From positions 1,798,001 through 1,862,000 of the forward strand of contig JABTUA010000001.1 of NCBI GenBank assembly GCA_015075635.1: DNA of 64,000 nt, given 5' to 3'. The first letter of the stretch is position 1. Every line of letters begins with the position of its first letter. The position numbers and the translations under genes are program-made. Under the pieces are notes generated by a model. That model saw only the letters and a program-made list of their open reading frames with translations, ran no database searches and was not told the DNA's origin. Source of the DNA: Polyangiaceae bacterium. GTDB taxonomy: Bacteria; Myxococcota_A; Polyangia; Polyangiales; Polyangiaceae. This document shows positions 34,962-44,127 of this stretch, in pieces.

Positions 34962-35681
34962 ATGCGGCTTCCGGGTCGTCTCTCGGCGACCACCCTCGGC
35001 GACCTCCTCGGGCTCGTCCACCGCGACCGGGCTTCGGGCGTGCTCGAGCTGATAGAGCTCGACGGTGCGACGCGCGGCCGCGCGCACCGCGTCCACTTCT
35101 CTCGAGGTTTGGTGTCGCGCGTCGAGACGTCGCTCTCCGTGGCTCGGGTGGGCGAGATCCTGAAGCAACAGGGCTTCGTCGGCGACGAAGCGCTCCGGCG
35201 CCTGACCCGGGAGCTGACGCGAGCGCCGGGACGGCGAGCCGGCGAGATCCTGCTGGAAGACCCTCAGCTCAGCGAGAACGCCTTGAACGCAGCGCTGCGG
35301 CGGCAGCTCCGGCAACGACTCGACGCGTTGTTTCGGCTGGCCGACGCCGAGATTCGCTTCCGTGTGGCGCGGCCGGAGAACGAGCGCAACATCCCGCTGT
35401 CGCCCCGAGAGTTCCTCCACGGCCGGCCGCGCCGGCGTGACGCCGGAGCTCGGGCGAACGGCGCCCGTCCCAACGCCGGCCGAGAACGGGCCCGCGCCGA
35501 GGCGCTGGCAGTGCTCGGCCTGGGAGGAGCCGCGACCCGTGACGCGGTCCAACGCGCGTTCCGCACGCTGGCCTCGGCGGTGCATCCGGATCGCCACCCC
35601 GAAGCCAGCGCGGAGGAGCGCGCGGTGCTGCTCAAGCGCTTCGCCGAGCTCAGCGCCGCGTATCACCTGCTGGTGGCGTGA
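34962..35681 (+). CDS. DUF4388 (PatA-N-like) plus J-domain protein
   Basis: 239 residues. The N-terminal part (about 1-125) begins MRLPGRLSATTLGDLLGLVHRD and GVLEL, the DUF4388/PatA-N pattern seen in many myxobacterial gliding and signalling proteins. A linker rich in Arg follows. The last 65 residues are a J domain: AEALAVLGLGGAATRDAVQRAFR and the HPD loop in VHPDRHP. J domains recruit and stimulate DnaK. The combination suggests a chaperone-linked signalling adaptor. Its end overlaps the convergent HAD gene by 19 bp. Confidence 0.8.
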   Translation: MRLPGRLSATTLGDLLGLVHRDRASGVLELIELDGATRGRAHRVHFSRGLVSRVETSLSVARVGEILKQQGFVGDEALRRLTRELTRAPGRRAGEILLEDPQLSENALNAALRRQLRQRLDALFRLADAEIRFRVARPENERNIPLSPREFLHGRPRRRDAGARANGARPNAGRERARAEALAVLGLGGAATRDAVQRAFRTLASAVHPDRHPEASAEERAVLLKRFAELSAAYHLLVA

Positions 35682-36331
35682 ACGTTTCGCCAGCGGTGCA
35701 GGAGCCCGGGCAACGCGCGGATCTCCTCGAGCAGAGCGTCGGGCCTCGCGCGCTCGAGCAGCGCTCTGGGTGCGATGTTGCCGGCCACGCCGACGCTGCG
35801 TGCTCCGGCGCGGCGTGCGCACTCGATGTCCTGCGGGCCGTCACCCACCAAAACCATGTCTCCCGGCGCAAAGCCGAGCCGCTCCCCCAGCGCGAGCAGC
35901 GGCTCCGGGTCGGGCTTCTTCTGCGCTTGATCGCCGCCGGCCGAGAGCGCCGCGAAGTAGCCGCGGAGGCCCAGCGCGTCGAGAACGCGGAGCGTGGTCT
36001 GGCGCGGCTTGTTGGTGCAGAGCGCCAGGGGCAACCCCGCCGCCAGCGTGTCGAGCACGGCAATGGCGCCCGGCACGAGCGTGGTGTGAACCACCGCGTG
36101 CGCGGCGTAATAGTCGAGGAAGGCCTGCAAGAAGGGCTCGAGCCGAGCGTCGTCCTCGCGCAAACCCGCGGCCCGGGCCATCAGCGTGCGCGCGCCGTCT
36201 CCGATGAAGCTCGTCACCAGCTCGTCCGGCAGCCCGGGCCGGCCGTGCTCCAGGAGCGCGTGGTTCGTGGCGCAGACGATGTCCGCGCGCGAGTCCACCA
36301 GCGTGCCGTCCAGGTCGAAGACAATCAGCAT
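35663..36331 (-). CDS. HAD-family phosphatase (phosphoglycolate phosphatase-like)
   Basis: 222 residues. Motif I is FDLDGTLVDSR with nucleophile D6 and acid D8; motif II CTNKPR, motif III KKPDPEP with the conserved Lys, and motif IV GDGPQDIECARRAGA. Four-helix cap inserted after motif I as in Gph/PGMB. The start MLIVFDLDG is chosen because it begins directly at the fold; an in-frame start 27 codons farther out is possible. Likely dephosphorylates a small metabolite such as 2-phosphoglycolate. Confidence 0.87.
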   Translation of the reverse strand: MLIVFDLDGTLVDSRADIVCATNHALLEHGRPGLPDELVTSFIGDGARTLMARAAGLREDDARLEPFLQAFLDYYAAHAVVHTTLVPGAIAVLDTLAAGLPLALCTNKPRQTTLRVLDALGLRGYFAALSAGGDQAQKKPDPEPLLALGERLGFAPGDMVLVGDGPQDIECARRAGARSVGVAGNIAPRALLERARPDALLEEIRALPGLLHRWRNVHATSR

Positions 36332-36425
36332 GCGTTCGAAGTCTTGCCGGAGAAGATCACGCCGGAGGGCGGCGATCAGAGGTCCTCTGGACGCCGGCAG
36401 TGGTGTCGGCATCTACCGCGAGAGC

Positions 36426-37172
36426 TCAGCTCCCAGCGTGACGCCAGACGGCGCGGCCCACGAAGAACGGACCCATCTTCTCCATGAACTCCGCGGTCTG
36501 CCGCGTGCGTCGCATGGCCTGGACCACGTGCGAGAGCGGGAACAGCTCCTTGCCCACGAGACCGATCACGAACTCGTTGTCGTTCTCGTCCAGCCCATGG
36601 CAGGCGAGGCGCACGTCGTGGGCCAGATCGGCTTCGCCGTAGGCCCTACCGATGCCGCCGTGCTCGCGCATGATGCCGCCACGCTCCTTCGGGTCGAGCC
36701 GCTCGAAGGCGCCCTTGCGGCGGAGCGGGTACCAGACGGCCCAGGGCCAAGCCTGGTTGAGCACGGTCTGCTTCGGGCGCTCGATCAACCAGAAGGCCAG
36801 GTCCTGCTCGAAGCCGGTCGAGTAGCTCCGACCGAGCATGGTGAGCTCGGGACGCATCCTGAGCCCCACGAGGCCCTCGTCCGAGCACGCGGGTCGAACC
36901 TTGGTCACGAAGTCAGAAGGATTCTCCGAGAAACCGAGCACCGCGATGCCGTAGGGATGGTTCACGTCTTCGTAGATGACCGAGGGCATGCCGGCGGCCT
37001 CTAGCCGCGCTCCGAGCCGCGCAATCGCCGTCTCGGGCCCGAGAGTCGGACCGCACTCGAAGCACAGGAGCTGCATGAAGACGCGGCGGTCGAGCAGCTG
37101 CGGCTCACCGTCGCGTGGCGCGCCGCGTTCGCGCAGGTCGATGGGGGGTGACTCCGGGGCTCCGTGGCTCAT
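36426..37172 (-). CDS. Chlorite dismutase/HemQ-like heme protein
   Basis: 248 residues. The C-terminal half matches the chlorite-dismutase superfamily: WAVWYPLRRKGAFERLDPKER followed by MREHGGIGRAYG, then LDENDNEFVIGLVG and MRRTRQTAEFMEKMGPFFVGR. This pattern is that of HemQ/coproheme decarboxylase-type proteins rather than true chlorite dismutases. The first half is a second ferredoxin-like fold. Whether it makes heme or acts as a peroxidase cannot be told. ATG chosen over an in-frame GTG two codons upstream. Confidence 0.78.
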   Translation of the reverse strand: MSHGAPESPPIDLRERGAPRDGEPQLLDRRVFMQLLCFECGPTLGPETAIARLGARLEAAGMPSVIYEDVNHPYGIAVLGFSENPSDFVTKVRPACSDEGLVGLRMRPELTMLGRSYSTGFEQDLAFWLIERPKQTVLNQAWPWAVWYPLRRKGAFERLDPKERGGIMREHGGIGRAYGEADLAHDVRLACHGLDENDNEFVIGLVGKELFPLSHVVQAMRRTRQTAEFMEKMGPFFVGRAVWRHAGS

Positions 37173-37297
37173 GCGCACGGTCGTAGCTCAAAAGGCTCGT
37201 TCCGGGCAGTCCCGAAGCTCGCCGATTTCGGCGTCCGCGCGAGACACCCGACAAATCCGTGTCTAGACTCGGGCGCCCTCCCGACCGGTGTGCCGCC

Positions 37298-38566
37298 ATG
37301 CGACCTGGTGACGAGACTCTTGCTCACCCACTGCCTGCAGGAATGCGCGACCTGCTCCCGGACGAGAGCCGGGCGCTGTCCTGGTTGGGGCGAGACCTGC
37401 TCGAGACGTTCGAGCTCCACGGTTACCAGCGCGTGACGGTGCCGGTGTTCGAGTACGCCGCGGTGCTCGAGCGCGGGCTTGGCGCCCTCGATCCGCGCGA
37501 GGTCTTGCGCTTCGTGGAGCCGGAGTCCGGGGAGGTCGTGGCCCTGCGCCCCGACATGACTCCGCAGATCGCCCGGCTCACCGCCACCCGCCTCGGCGCG
37601 CTGCCGGGCCCGGCTCGACTCTCCTACGAGGGCTCGGTGGTGCGCCTGCGGCGGGAGCGCGCGCGCAAGCACCGGCAGATCCCCCAGGCTGGTATCGAGC
37701 TCATCGGCAGCGCCGCGCCACAGGGGGACTTCGAGGTGCTCGAGGTCGCCTGCGCCGCCCTGGGCCGGGCCGGGCTGCGGCGCTACGTGCTCGATCTCGG
37801 TCACGCGCGCGTCGCCGGGGCGTTGCTCGAGCCGGTGCCTGAGCGGGACCGGCCAGCCCTGGTGGAGGCGCTCGGACAGAAGGACCCGCTCGAGCTCGAG
37901 CGGCGCGCGCGGGCTCTCGGGCTCGACGCAGGTCTGGTGCGAGCGCTCGCCGGCCTCTCCGAGCTGCACGGCGGCGCGGAGGTCTGGCCGCGGGCCGAGC
38001 GCCTGCTGGCCGGAACGGCCGCCAGCGCCGGCCTCGCGGAGCTCGAGCGCGCCTGGCGGTTCGCTTCGGAGCGGGGCCTGGCCCCCGAGATCAGCGTCGA
38101 TCTCGGCGAGGTGCGTGACCTGGGTTACTACACCGGCGTGACCTTCCAAATGCTCGCGGAGGGGCCCGGAGCGGCCATCGGAGCCGGCGGGCGCTACGAC
38201 CGCTTGCTCGAGCAGTTCGGGGCGCCGCGTCCCGCCGCCGGCTTCGCGGTCGCCCTCGACCACCTGAGCTGGGCCCTGGGCGAGAAGCGCTCTGCCGAGC
38301 GGCTGCGGGTGCTGGTCAGCGGGCCCGCTCCGGCGGACGTGCTCGCTGCGCTGCGGGCCGCGGGCGTCGCCTGCGCCGCGGCTCCCGAAGCAGCGTGGGC
38401 GCACGCGGAGGCGTGGCATTTCAGCCACGTGCTCGAGCTCGGCGAGCCGAGCGCGCGCCTAAGCCGGATTCGAGGCGGCGCCGCGGAAGTGCTCTCGAGC
38501 GGTGATCCCAGCGCTCTGGCCGCGAGCATCGCGGCTTTGGCCATTCAGAAGGACGACAATCAATGA
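37298..38566 (+). CDS. hisZ: ATP phosphoribosyltransferase regulatory subunit
   Basis: 422 residues. A class-II aminoacyl-tRNA-synthetase-like fold related to HisS: GMRDLLPDESRAL at the start, LRPDMTPQIARL (motif-2 region), RHRQIPQAGIEL-like, and GAGGRYDRLLEQFG near residue 310. The C-terminus lacks the HisS anticodon domain, which fits HisZ. It regulates HisG, the first enzyme of histidine synthesis. Followed by purA with a 4-bp overlap, the hisZ-purA order known from other proteobacteria. A TAGACT hexamer lies 28 bp before the ATG. Confidence 0.93.
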   Translation: MRPGDETLAHPLPAGMRDLLPDESRALSWLGRDLLETFELHGYQRVTVPVFEYAAVLERGLGALDPREVLRFVEPESGEVVALRPDMTPQIARLTATRLGALPGPARLSYEGSVVRLRRERARKHRQIPQAGIELIGSAAPQGDFEVLEVACAALGRAGLRRYVLDLGHARVAGALLEPVPERDRPALVEALGQKDPLELERRARALGLDAGLVRALAGLSELHGGAEVWPRAERLLAGTAASAGLAELERAWRFASERGLAPEISVDLGEVRDLGYYTGVTFQMLAEGPGAAIGAGGRYDRLLEQFGAPRPAAGFAVALDHLSWALGEKRSAERLRVLVSGPAPADVLAALRAAGVACAAAPEAAWAHAEAWHFSHVLELGEPSARLSRIRGGAAEVLSSGDPSALAASIAALAIQKDDNQ

Positions 38567-39867
38567 CTGCGGTTGTGATCGTGGGTGCGCAGTGGGGCGA
38601 CGAGGGCAAAGGTAAGATCGTCGACTACTACACCGAATCGGCCCAGGTCGTGGTGCGCTACGCCGGCGGACCGAACGCCGGCCACACGCTCGTGGTGGGC
38701 GACGACAAGCTCGTGGTGCGCCTGCTGCCGAGCGGCATCCTGCGTCCCAGCACGCGCTGCATCCTCGGCCAGGGCATGGTGATCGACGCCAAGGTGCTGC
38801 TCTCGGAGATCGACCAGCTCGTCGAGCGCGGCCATGCGGATCTCCAGAGCCGCCTTCTGCTCAGCGATCGCGCCCACATGATCTTGCCCTATCACCTGGT
38901 CGTCGATGGTCTCCGAGAGGCGGCGCTGGGGCAGGAGCGCGCGCTCGGCACCACCAAGAAGGGTATCGGTCCGGCCTACGAGGACAAGGCCCGGCGCACC
39001 GGGATCCGCACCGGGGATCTCCGCGATCTCGGCCGCCTCACCGCGCTGGTCGAGGCCGCGCTCGACGCCTGGCGCCCGACGCTGAGCGCGCTCGGCGGCC
39101 AGTGCCCGAGCGCGAGCGCCGTCGTCGAGGAGCTGGCGCCCTTCGCGGCGCGGCTGGTTCCCTTGCTCGGCAACGCCTCGCGGGAGGTGGACGCGGCGCT
39201 CTCTGCCGGCAAGGACGTGATGTTCGAGGGAGCGCAGGGCACGCTCCTCGACGTGGACCACGGCACCTATCCTTTCGTCACCTCGAGCTCCGCGGTGGCC
39301 GGCGGCGCCACCACGGGCGCGGGCATCGGGCCGAGCCGCATCGACTGCGTCGTCGGCATCACCAAGGCGTACACCACGCGAGTCGGGGCGGGGCCGTTCC
39401 CGACCGAGCTCGACGACGCCGCCGGCAAGCACCTCAGGGACGTGGGCGTCGAGTTCGGCTCCGTCACCGGGCGGCCGCGCCGCACGGGCTGGCTCGACCT
39501 GCCCGCGCTGCGCTACGCGCGTCGGGTCAATGGGCTCGACGGGCTGGCGCTGACCAAGCTGGACGTCCTGACCGGGCTCGAGCGCGTGCGCGTCTGCGTC
39601 GCCTATGACACGCCCGAGGGCAGGGTGGACGACCTGCCCATCGACCTCTTGGATCCGCCCGGCCTGGTCACCCCGGTCTACGAGGACCTGGAGGGTTGGA
39701 CGGAACCGCTCTCTTCCGCCCGAAGCCTCGACGACCTTCCGAAGGCTGCCCGAGCCTACGTGCGCTTCCTGGAGCAGGGCGCGGGCGCGCCGCTCTATCT
39801 CGTCAGCGTCGGTCCGCGCCGGGCGGAGACCATCGAGCTCCGACATCCTTTCGCGAAGAGCGGCTGA
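38563..39867 (+). CDS. purA: Adenylosuccinate synthetase
   Basis: 434 residues. Catalyses GTP-dependent joining of IMP and aspartate. The P-loop GAQWGDEGKGKIVD is at residue 6-19, then GGPNAGHT, the GTTKKGIGPAY switch, GAQGTLLDVDHGTYPFVTSS and TGRPRRTGWLD. Complete length and typical C-terminus (SVGPRRAETIEL). Coupled to hisZ by an ATGA overlap. Confidence 0.98.
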   Translation: MTAVVIVGAQWGDEGKGKIVDYYTESAQVVVRYAGGPNAGHTLVVGDDKLVVRLLPSGILRPSTRCILGQGMVIDAKVLLSEIDQLVERGHADLQSRLLLSDRAHMILPYHLVVDGLREAALGQERALGTTKKGIGPAYEDKARRTGIRTGDLRDLGRLTALVEAALDAWRPTLSALGGQCPSASAVVEELAPFAARLVPLLGNASREVDAALSAGKDVMFEGAQGTLLDVDHGTYPFVTSSSAVAGGATTGAGIGPSRIDCVVGITKAYTTRVGAGPFPTELDDAAGKHLRDVGVEFGSVTGRPRRTGWLDLPALRYARRVNGLDGLALTKLDVLTGLERVRVCVAYDTPEGRVDDLPIDLLDPPGLVTPVYEDLEGWTEPLSSARSLDDLPKAARAYVRFLEQGAGAPLYLVSVGPRRAETIELRHPFAKSG

Positions 39868-39900
39868 CGCGCGCCAATTTGCGTGTACGCTTCGAGCGCC

Positions 39901-40875
39901 GTGTTCGAGCTCCGTATCGTCCTGGCCGTCAGCTCCGTGTCGTTTGCGGCGCTCGGGCAAGCCGCGCCGCCGGGCGAGCTGGCGGCGGATCTGTCTGCTG
40001 CGAGCGCCGCCAGCCCGCGCCCGCGCGAGTGCGCTCCCGACGCGGGGGGCACGCGCTCGCACTGGGATCGCGCGCGGCGTCCGCGAGCCCGGGCGTTCTG
40101 CGACGCGCTGGCGCGGGGCTACGCGGAGCTCTTCCGGGCGCCGGACCGAGCCATCGCGGCGGCGGCGCGCGCCAAGGAGCTCGCTCCGGGCAGCGCCGCG
40201 CCGTTCGTGCTCGAGGGCCGTGCCTTGGTGGGCAGCGGGCGAGAGCAGGAGGCATGGCCGGCCTTCCTGCGCGCGCGCTCGCTCGATAGCCGGAGCTTCG
40301 CGGAGCCGGCGGCGCTCCACGACCTCGCGCTCGCTGCGCTGGCCAACCAGGAGCAGGCCGATGCGGTGGCGGCCTACCGCGCCCTCGTGCCTCGGGCCAG
40401 CATGCTGGCCGACCCGCGCCGGCGCCAGCGCGTGTACCTGGAGGCAGCGATGACGGTCATGCGAGGCGACGCGAGCACGCTGGACGAAGCGCTGGGGTAC
40501 CTGGGCGAAGCGCGGCGCCTGCGCGGTCTACCCGGCCTGAGCGACGTGGTGCTCGGCGCCACGGCCCTGACGCTGGACCGGCAGGGCCGCCACGACGAAG
40601 CGCGAGGCGTGGCGGCAGAAGCCCGTGGGCCGCTGGGTGTGGTGCGGTTGGCCGGCTCGCCGGATCGCGAGCGCGTGGTCTGGCTCCCGGCATCGGAGCT
40701 GTCCGCCATTGCCGCCATGCTCTCCGAGCGCGGCCACCCCGAGGTGGCCAAGAAGCACTGGCGCGCCTTCTTGGACAGCCCCGACGCCGCCCGCTCCCCT
40801 TGGCTCGCACACGCGAAGAAGAAGCTGGAGTCGGTCGGCGCGGGTCCGCGCCGCGGCGGGAAGCCCGCGAGATGA
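39901..40875 (+). CDS. TPR-like secreted protein 1
   Basis: 324 residues from GTG (an alternative GTG lies 18 bp upstream). Short signal peptide (about 1-20). The mature protein is made of Ala/Arg/Leu-rich helical pairs, consistent with tetratricopeptide repeats, for example AIAAAARAKELAPGSAAPFVLEG and QEQADAVAAYRALVPR. Two Cys occur near residues 40-60. It overlaps the next gene of similar type by 4 bp. Probably a periplasmic scaffold; function unknown. Confidence 0.72.
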   Translation: MFELRIVLAVSSVSFAALGQAAPPGELAADLSAASAASPRPRECAPDAGGTRSHWDRARRPRARAFCDALARGYAELFRAPDRAIAAAARAKELAPGSAAPFVLEGRALVGSGREQEAWPAFLRARSLDSRSFAEPAALHDLALAALANQEQADAVAAYRALVPRASMLADPRRRQRVYLEAAMTVMRGDASTLDEALGYLGEARRLRGLPGLSDVVLGATALTLDRQGRHDEARGVAAEARGPLGVVRLAGSPDRERVVWLPASELSAIAAMLSERGHPEVAKKHWRAFLDSPDAARSPWLAHAKKKLESVGAGPRRGGKPAR

Positions 40876-41846
40876 GGGCCGCCTGTGCGCTCGCCGTGCT
40901 CGTCGCCTCAGCCGGTACGGCGCGAGCGGAGCCGTCGATCTGGGACGCGGCCCGCGAGCCCAAGGCGGCCCGCGACTACCAGACGCTGGTGGCGGTCGAG
41001 CGTATGGTGGCTCGCGACGACAGCGCCTGGTTCGATCCCACGCTGCCGCAGCGATTCATGCGCGCGGCGCTGGCGATGGTGGAGCTGGCGGGTGGCACCG
41101 AGGGCCACGATGCTCGCCTCCTGTTCATCGCTGGAGACCTGCTCTCGGATCCGCTGGTCGGCCGCGACGAGGACGCGCGCAAGCTGCTCGACCGGGCGCT
41201 TGCGCTCGAACCGGCGTCGCCCTTGGCTGGCCGCGCGTGGTTCAACGTCGCGATTGCTTCGGCTCGGCTGGGCGATCCGAAGCGAGAGCGCGAGGCGTAC
41301 AGTCGCGCCCTCGAGCGGGTGTGGGAGCCGGGTTTTCGCGCGAACATTCTCGCCAACCGCGGCGAGTCGAGCATGGTGCTCGGGGAGCTGGAGGCCGCCA
41401 TCCTGGACTACCGCCGGGCGATCGCGGTCGCAGACCGGCCGGACCTGTCGGCGCTGGCGTATTACGGGCTCGGCGTCGCGCTCGAGCGCAACGGCGACCT
41501 GCCGCGCGCGCTCGACGCCATGGTGGTCGCCAGCGCCATCCAGATCCCCGGCGTCGGCTCGGCCCTCGATCTGCCCAGCGTGTTCTTCGTGCCGGCCTAC
41601 GACGTCCACTACTACCGTGCCCTGGCGTCCATGGCGGAGGCCCGCGCGGCGCAGAAGCCGGAGCTCGTCGCCGTGTCCTTGCTGGACGCCGGGGAGCACT
41701 GGCAGAAGTACCTGGAGCACGCCATCCCCGAGGGTCACCGCTGGGTCGGGCACGCCAAGCGCCACCAAGCGACGCTGCTCGGTCGGCTCGCGAAGCTCAC
41801 GCCCGAGATCAGGCGGCGCGCGGCAGCGACTCGTCGGGGGCGTTGA
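40872..41846 (+). CDS. TPR-like secreted protein 2
   Basis: 324 residues. Signal peptide MRAACALAVLVASAGTARA, then TPR units such as ARKLLDRALALEPASPLAGRAW and YYGLGVALERNGDLPRALDA. Resembles its upstream neighbour in size and make-up and may be a distant paralog. Starts in its stop (ATGA). Its last 38 bp lie antisense to the end of the PH-like membrane gene, an overlap in which both reading frames are plausible. Confidence 0.75.
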   Translation: MRAACALAVLVASAGTARAEPSIWDAAREPKAARDYQTLVAVERMVARDDSAWFDPTLPQRFMRAALAMVELAGGTEGHDARLLFIAGDLLSDPLVGRDEDARKLLDRALALEPASPLAGRAWFNVAIASARLGDPKREREAYSRALERVWEPGFRANILANRGESSMVLGELEAAILDYRRAIAVADRPDLSALAYYGLGVALERNGDLPRALDAMVVASAIQIPGVGSALDLPSVFFVPAYDVHYYRALASMAEARAAQKPELVAVSLLDAGEHWQKYLEHAIPEGHRWVGHAKRHQATLLGRLAKLTPEIRRRAAATRRGR

Positions 41847-43002
41847 GCGCGCGGCTCAAGCCCTCGACGTCCTCGACGCGCTCGAGCACCGGGCACAGCC
41901 CCGGCATGGCCTCGTCGTCCCTGAACGCACCGCTTGCGGCGAGCGCGCGGGCGTGGGGACCGTCGAGCACCAGGAACACGTCCCGGAGGCCGCCGCCGGC
42001 AGGCGCGTCGATGACGTCCACGATCTTCTTGCGATCGAGGTGCAGCTCCTCTTTCCCGCGCTGGATCAACACCCGGCGATTGGTCACCAGGTAGCGGGTG
42101 GTCCCGGCGAGCCGCCCGGGCCGAATCACGGCCCAATAGAACAGCACGCAGGAGGTCGCCAGCACGGTCAGCGTGGCCAGCCCGAGGCCGGTCACCAGGG
42201 CCTCGAAGGTCAGCGCCTGCTCGGACATGTCGGCGGCGACGAGCTTCTGCAGCGTCGGCACGCCGGTGACGACCATGCGCACGGCCACAGCCAGCAAGAT
42301 CGCCGAGAGCGCCACGTTGGTCCAGCCGCGCTGCCGCGGCAGGTACGAGCGCCAGGTCGGACGCGGATTCGCCGCCCACAGCACGCGCTCGCCGAGCTGG
42401 AGTCGTTGAGCCAGGAGCCGGTCATCTCGACCCGGCAGCACCACGTCCTCGTGGCCCGCGATGATGGCGGCGACGCGGTCGGGCGCCTTCAGGCCGTACA
42501 GGCGCAGCATCAGGCGCCGGCGCAGCGCACCGGTGGGAACGGCCCGAACGAGCTCGACGTCGCCCACACCCGGACCCGACCAATGAATGCGGGCGAAGCT
42601 GATCTCGCTGCGCTCGATGCTGCGGCGAAAGGGCCCGCGCTTGAACACGACGTGGTGCTCCGTCACCTCGTAGCTCACTCGAGCGAGCCAGACGCGCGGA
42701 CCGTGCAGCAGCACGAGCCCGAGGGTCGTCGCCCAGGCGCCGAACAGGAGCGTGGGGGCAGGGGACGTGCCCAGTGCGCGGGCCACCACGAAGGCGAAGC
42801 ACACGCTCACCAGCGCGGCGGCGAACATCACCAGCGCGGCGCCCCGAAGAAACATCGGAGTCTCGAGCCGCTCGGGGCGGCCCGTCCAGACGATCTGCTC
42901 TCCGTATCTCGAGTCGCGCGGCACGTGGTTCGAAGCTTGGACGGCTGGGCCTCTCGGAAAGTTTGAGGGCGCGACCAGCACTCGTCTAGCGACCAAAATC
43001 AT
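41809..43002 (-). CDS. PH-like (bPH2 type) membrane protein
   Basis: 397 residues with two pairs of predicted membrane helices (about 52-95 and 240-310). Each pair is followed by a beta-rich domain with the pattern RYLVTNRRVLIQRGKEELHLDRKKIVDV or YEVTEHHVVFKRGPFRRSIERSEI, typical of bacterial PH (bPH2/YdbT-type) domains. So the architecture is a duplicated TM2-PH unit. The first about 25 residues look non-native, and a GTG at residue 27 may be the true start. Role in membrane or stress signalling is possible but not shown. Confidence 0.75.
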   Translation of the reverse strand: MILVARRVLVAPSNFPRGPAVQASNHVPRDSRYGEQIVWTGRPERLETPMFLRGAALVMFAAALVSVCFAFVVARALGTSPAPTLLFGAWATTLGLVLLHGPRVWLARVSYEVTEHHVVFKRGPFRRSIERSEISFARIHWSGPGVGDVELVRAVPTGALRRRLMLRLYGLKAPDRVAAIIAGHEDVVLPGRDDRLLAQRLQLGERVLWAANPRPTWRSYLPRQRGWTNVALSAILLAVAVRMVVTGVPTLQKLVAADMSEQALTFEALVTGLGLATLTVLATSCVLFYWAVIRPGRLAGTTRYLVTNRRVLIQRGKEELHLDRKKIVDVIDAPAGGGLRDVFLVLDGPHARALAASGAFRDDEAMPGLCPVLERVEDVEGLSRALNAPDESLPRAA

Positions 43003-43041
43003 TCCAGCGTGGCAGGAATGGGTCGTCGGGCCGGGAGGGCG

Positions 43042-44127
43042 TCAGGACGACGGGGCCACGAACACGATCTCGACTCGCTCGTTGCGCTGGCTCGAGCCCG
43101 CTCGCGCCGGATCCACCACAGGCTGCGCGGCGCCGGCCGAGATCACCTCCAGGCGGGTCACGCCGGCGGCCGCGAGCGCGTCGGACAGGCTCTTCTTGCG
43201 CGCCTCCTCGCCGGCAGCCCTGCCGTGGAGCACCACCAGGATCGGAAACCCCGGGTGCGCCTTGGCGACGCGCCCGAGCGCCTCGAGGGTGCGGGCTGCA
43301 TCGCTCGTCAGCGCGCCCCTCGCGTCGAACAGCCCGCGCAGCGTGATCACCACGCCGCGGTCGTCACGGAACGGGTGGAGCGAGCCGCTCCGGCTCAGCT
43401 CTGCCAAGAGCGCGTCGGCGAGCCCAGCTGCGGGCGCAGCCTGGGTCGCGGGGCGTCGGGCGTCGGTCAAGTGCTTGAGGCAGGTCGAACGTGCTGCCAC
43501 CGCCGCGTCGATGGGCGTGGCTTTGGGGCTCGACCCGAGCGTGCGCTCGAGCTCCGCGAGCTTGCCGAGCTCCCCGCTCGGGCCGTCGCGGTTCGGAGCC
43601 ACCAGACGAGCCGCCACGCAGAGCAGCCGGGCTTGCGACACCAGGGCGCGCGCCGCCTCCAAGCGCGCCTTCTCGCGCTCGGGGCCTGCCGGCGCGTTCG
43701 GGGCCAGTGGCAAGGCGTCTTCCGCGACGCGGATCCGGAGCTCGAGGTCGTTCGCTTCGGCCGCGACGCGCTGGTGCTTCTCGTCCACGTCCGCCAGCGC
43801 GGTCTTGGCGAGAGCGAGGTCGCGGTTCGCCTGCTCGAGGTCGCGCTCGGCCCGGGCCAGGCGCGCCAACACGAAGGCACGCCCGTACGCTGCCAGGGCG
43901 TGCTCGCTCAGGATCTGCGCCGAAGCGCTGTCGCCGTCGCGATGCGCGGCCTCCGCCTGTTGCCGGAGCGCCTCCGCCCGGGCGTGGGCTTGCGGCGCGA
44001 GCTCTTTCGATTCGCGGGCCTGGGCGGTGCCGGCGGCGGCATCCAGGTCCGCCATGATGCGCGGGCGAGGCGCGGACGCACACGCGGCGAGCACTCCGCA
44101 AGCGAGCAACAGGGCCCAGCGCCTCAC
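43042..44127 (-). CDS. OmpA-like outer-membrane lipoprotein
   Basis: 361 residues from a GTG. Lipobox LAACAS makes it a lipoprotein. A long helical, coiled-coil-prone region (about 25-220) with a DUF4398-like start (ARAEALRQQAEAAHRDGD) leads to a C-terminal OmpA-type domain: RGVVITLRGLFDARGAL, LEALGRVAKAHPGFPILVVLHG and the end NERVEIVFVAPSS. The motif is weakened compared with classic OmpA (no clear NxxLSxxRAxxV). Coupled to the preceding gene by a 4-bp overlap and probably co-localises with it. Confidence 0.8.
   Translation of the reverse strand: MRRWALLLACGVLAACASAPRPRIMADLDAAAGTAQARESKELAPQAHARAEALRQQAEAAHRDGDSASAQILSEHALAAYGRAFVLARLARAERDLEQANRDLALAKTALADVDEKHQRVAAEANDLELRIRVAEDALPLAPNAPAGPEREKARLEAARALVSQARLLCVAARLVAPNRDGPSGELGKLAELERTLGSSPKATPIDAAVAARSTCLKHLTDARRPATQAAPAAGLADALLAELSRSGSLHPFRDDRGVVITLRGLFDARGALTSDAARTLEALGRVAKAHPGFPILVVLHGRAAGEEARKKSLSDALAAAGVTRLEVISAGAAQPVVDPARAGSSQRNERVEIVFVAPSS

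Noticed and set aside
37242..37264. AGACAC...GTGTCT inverted repeat before hisZ as an operator or attenuator
   Set aside because: Only a 6-bp stem with an 11-nt loop, no leader peptide or alternative structure; too weak to call.
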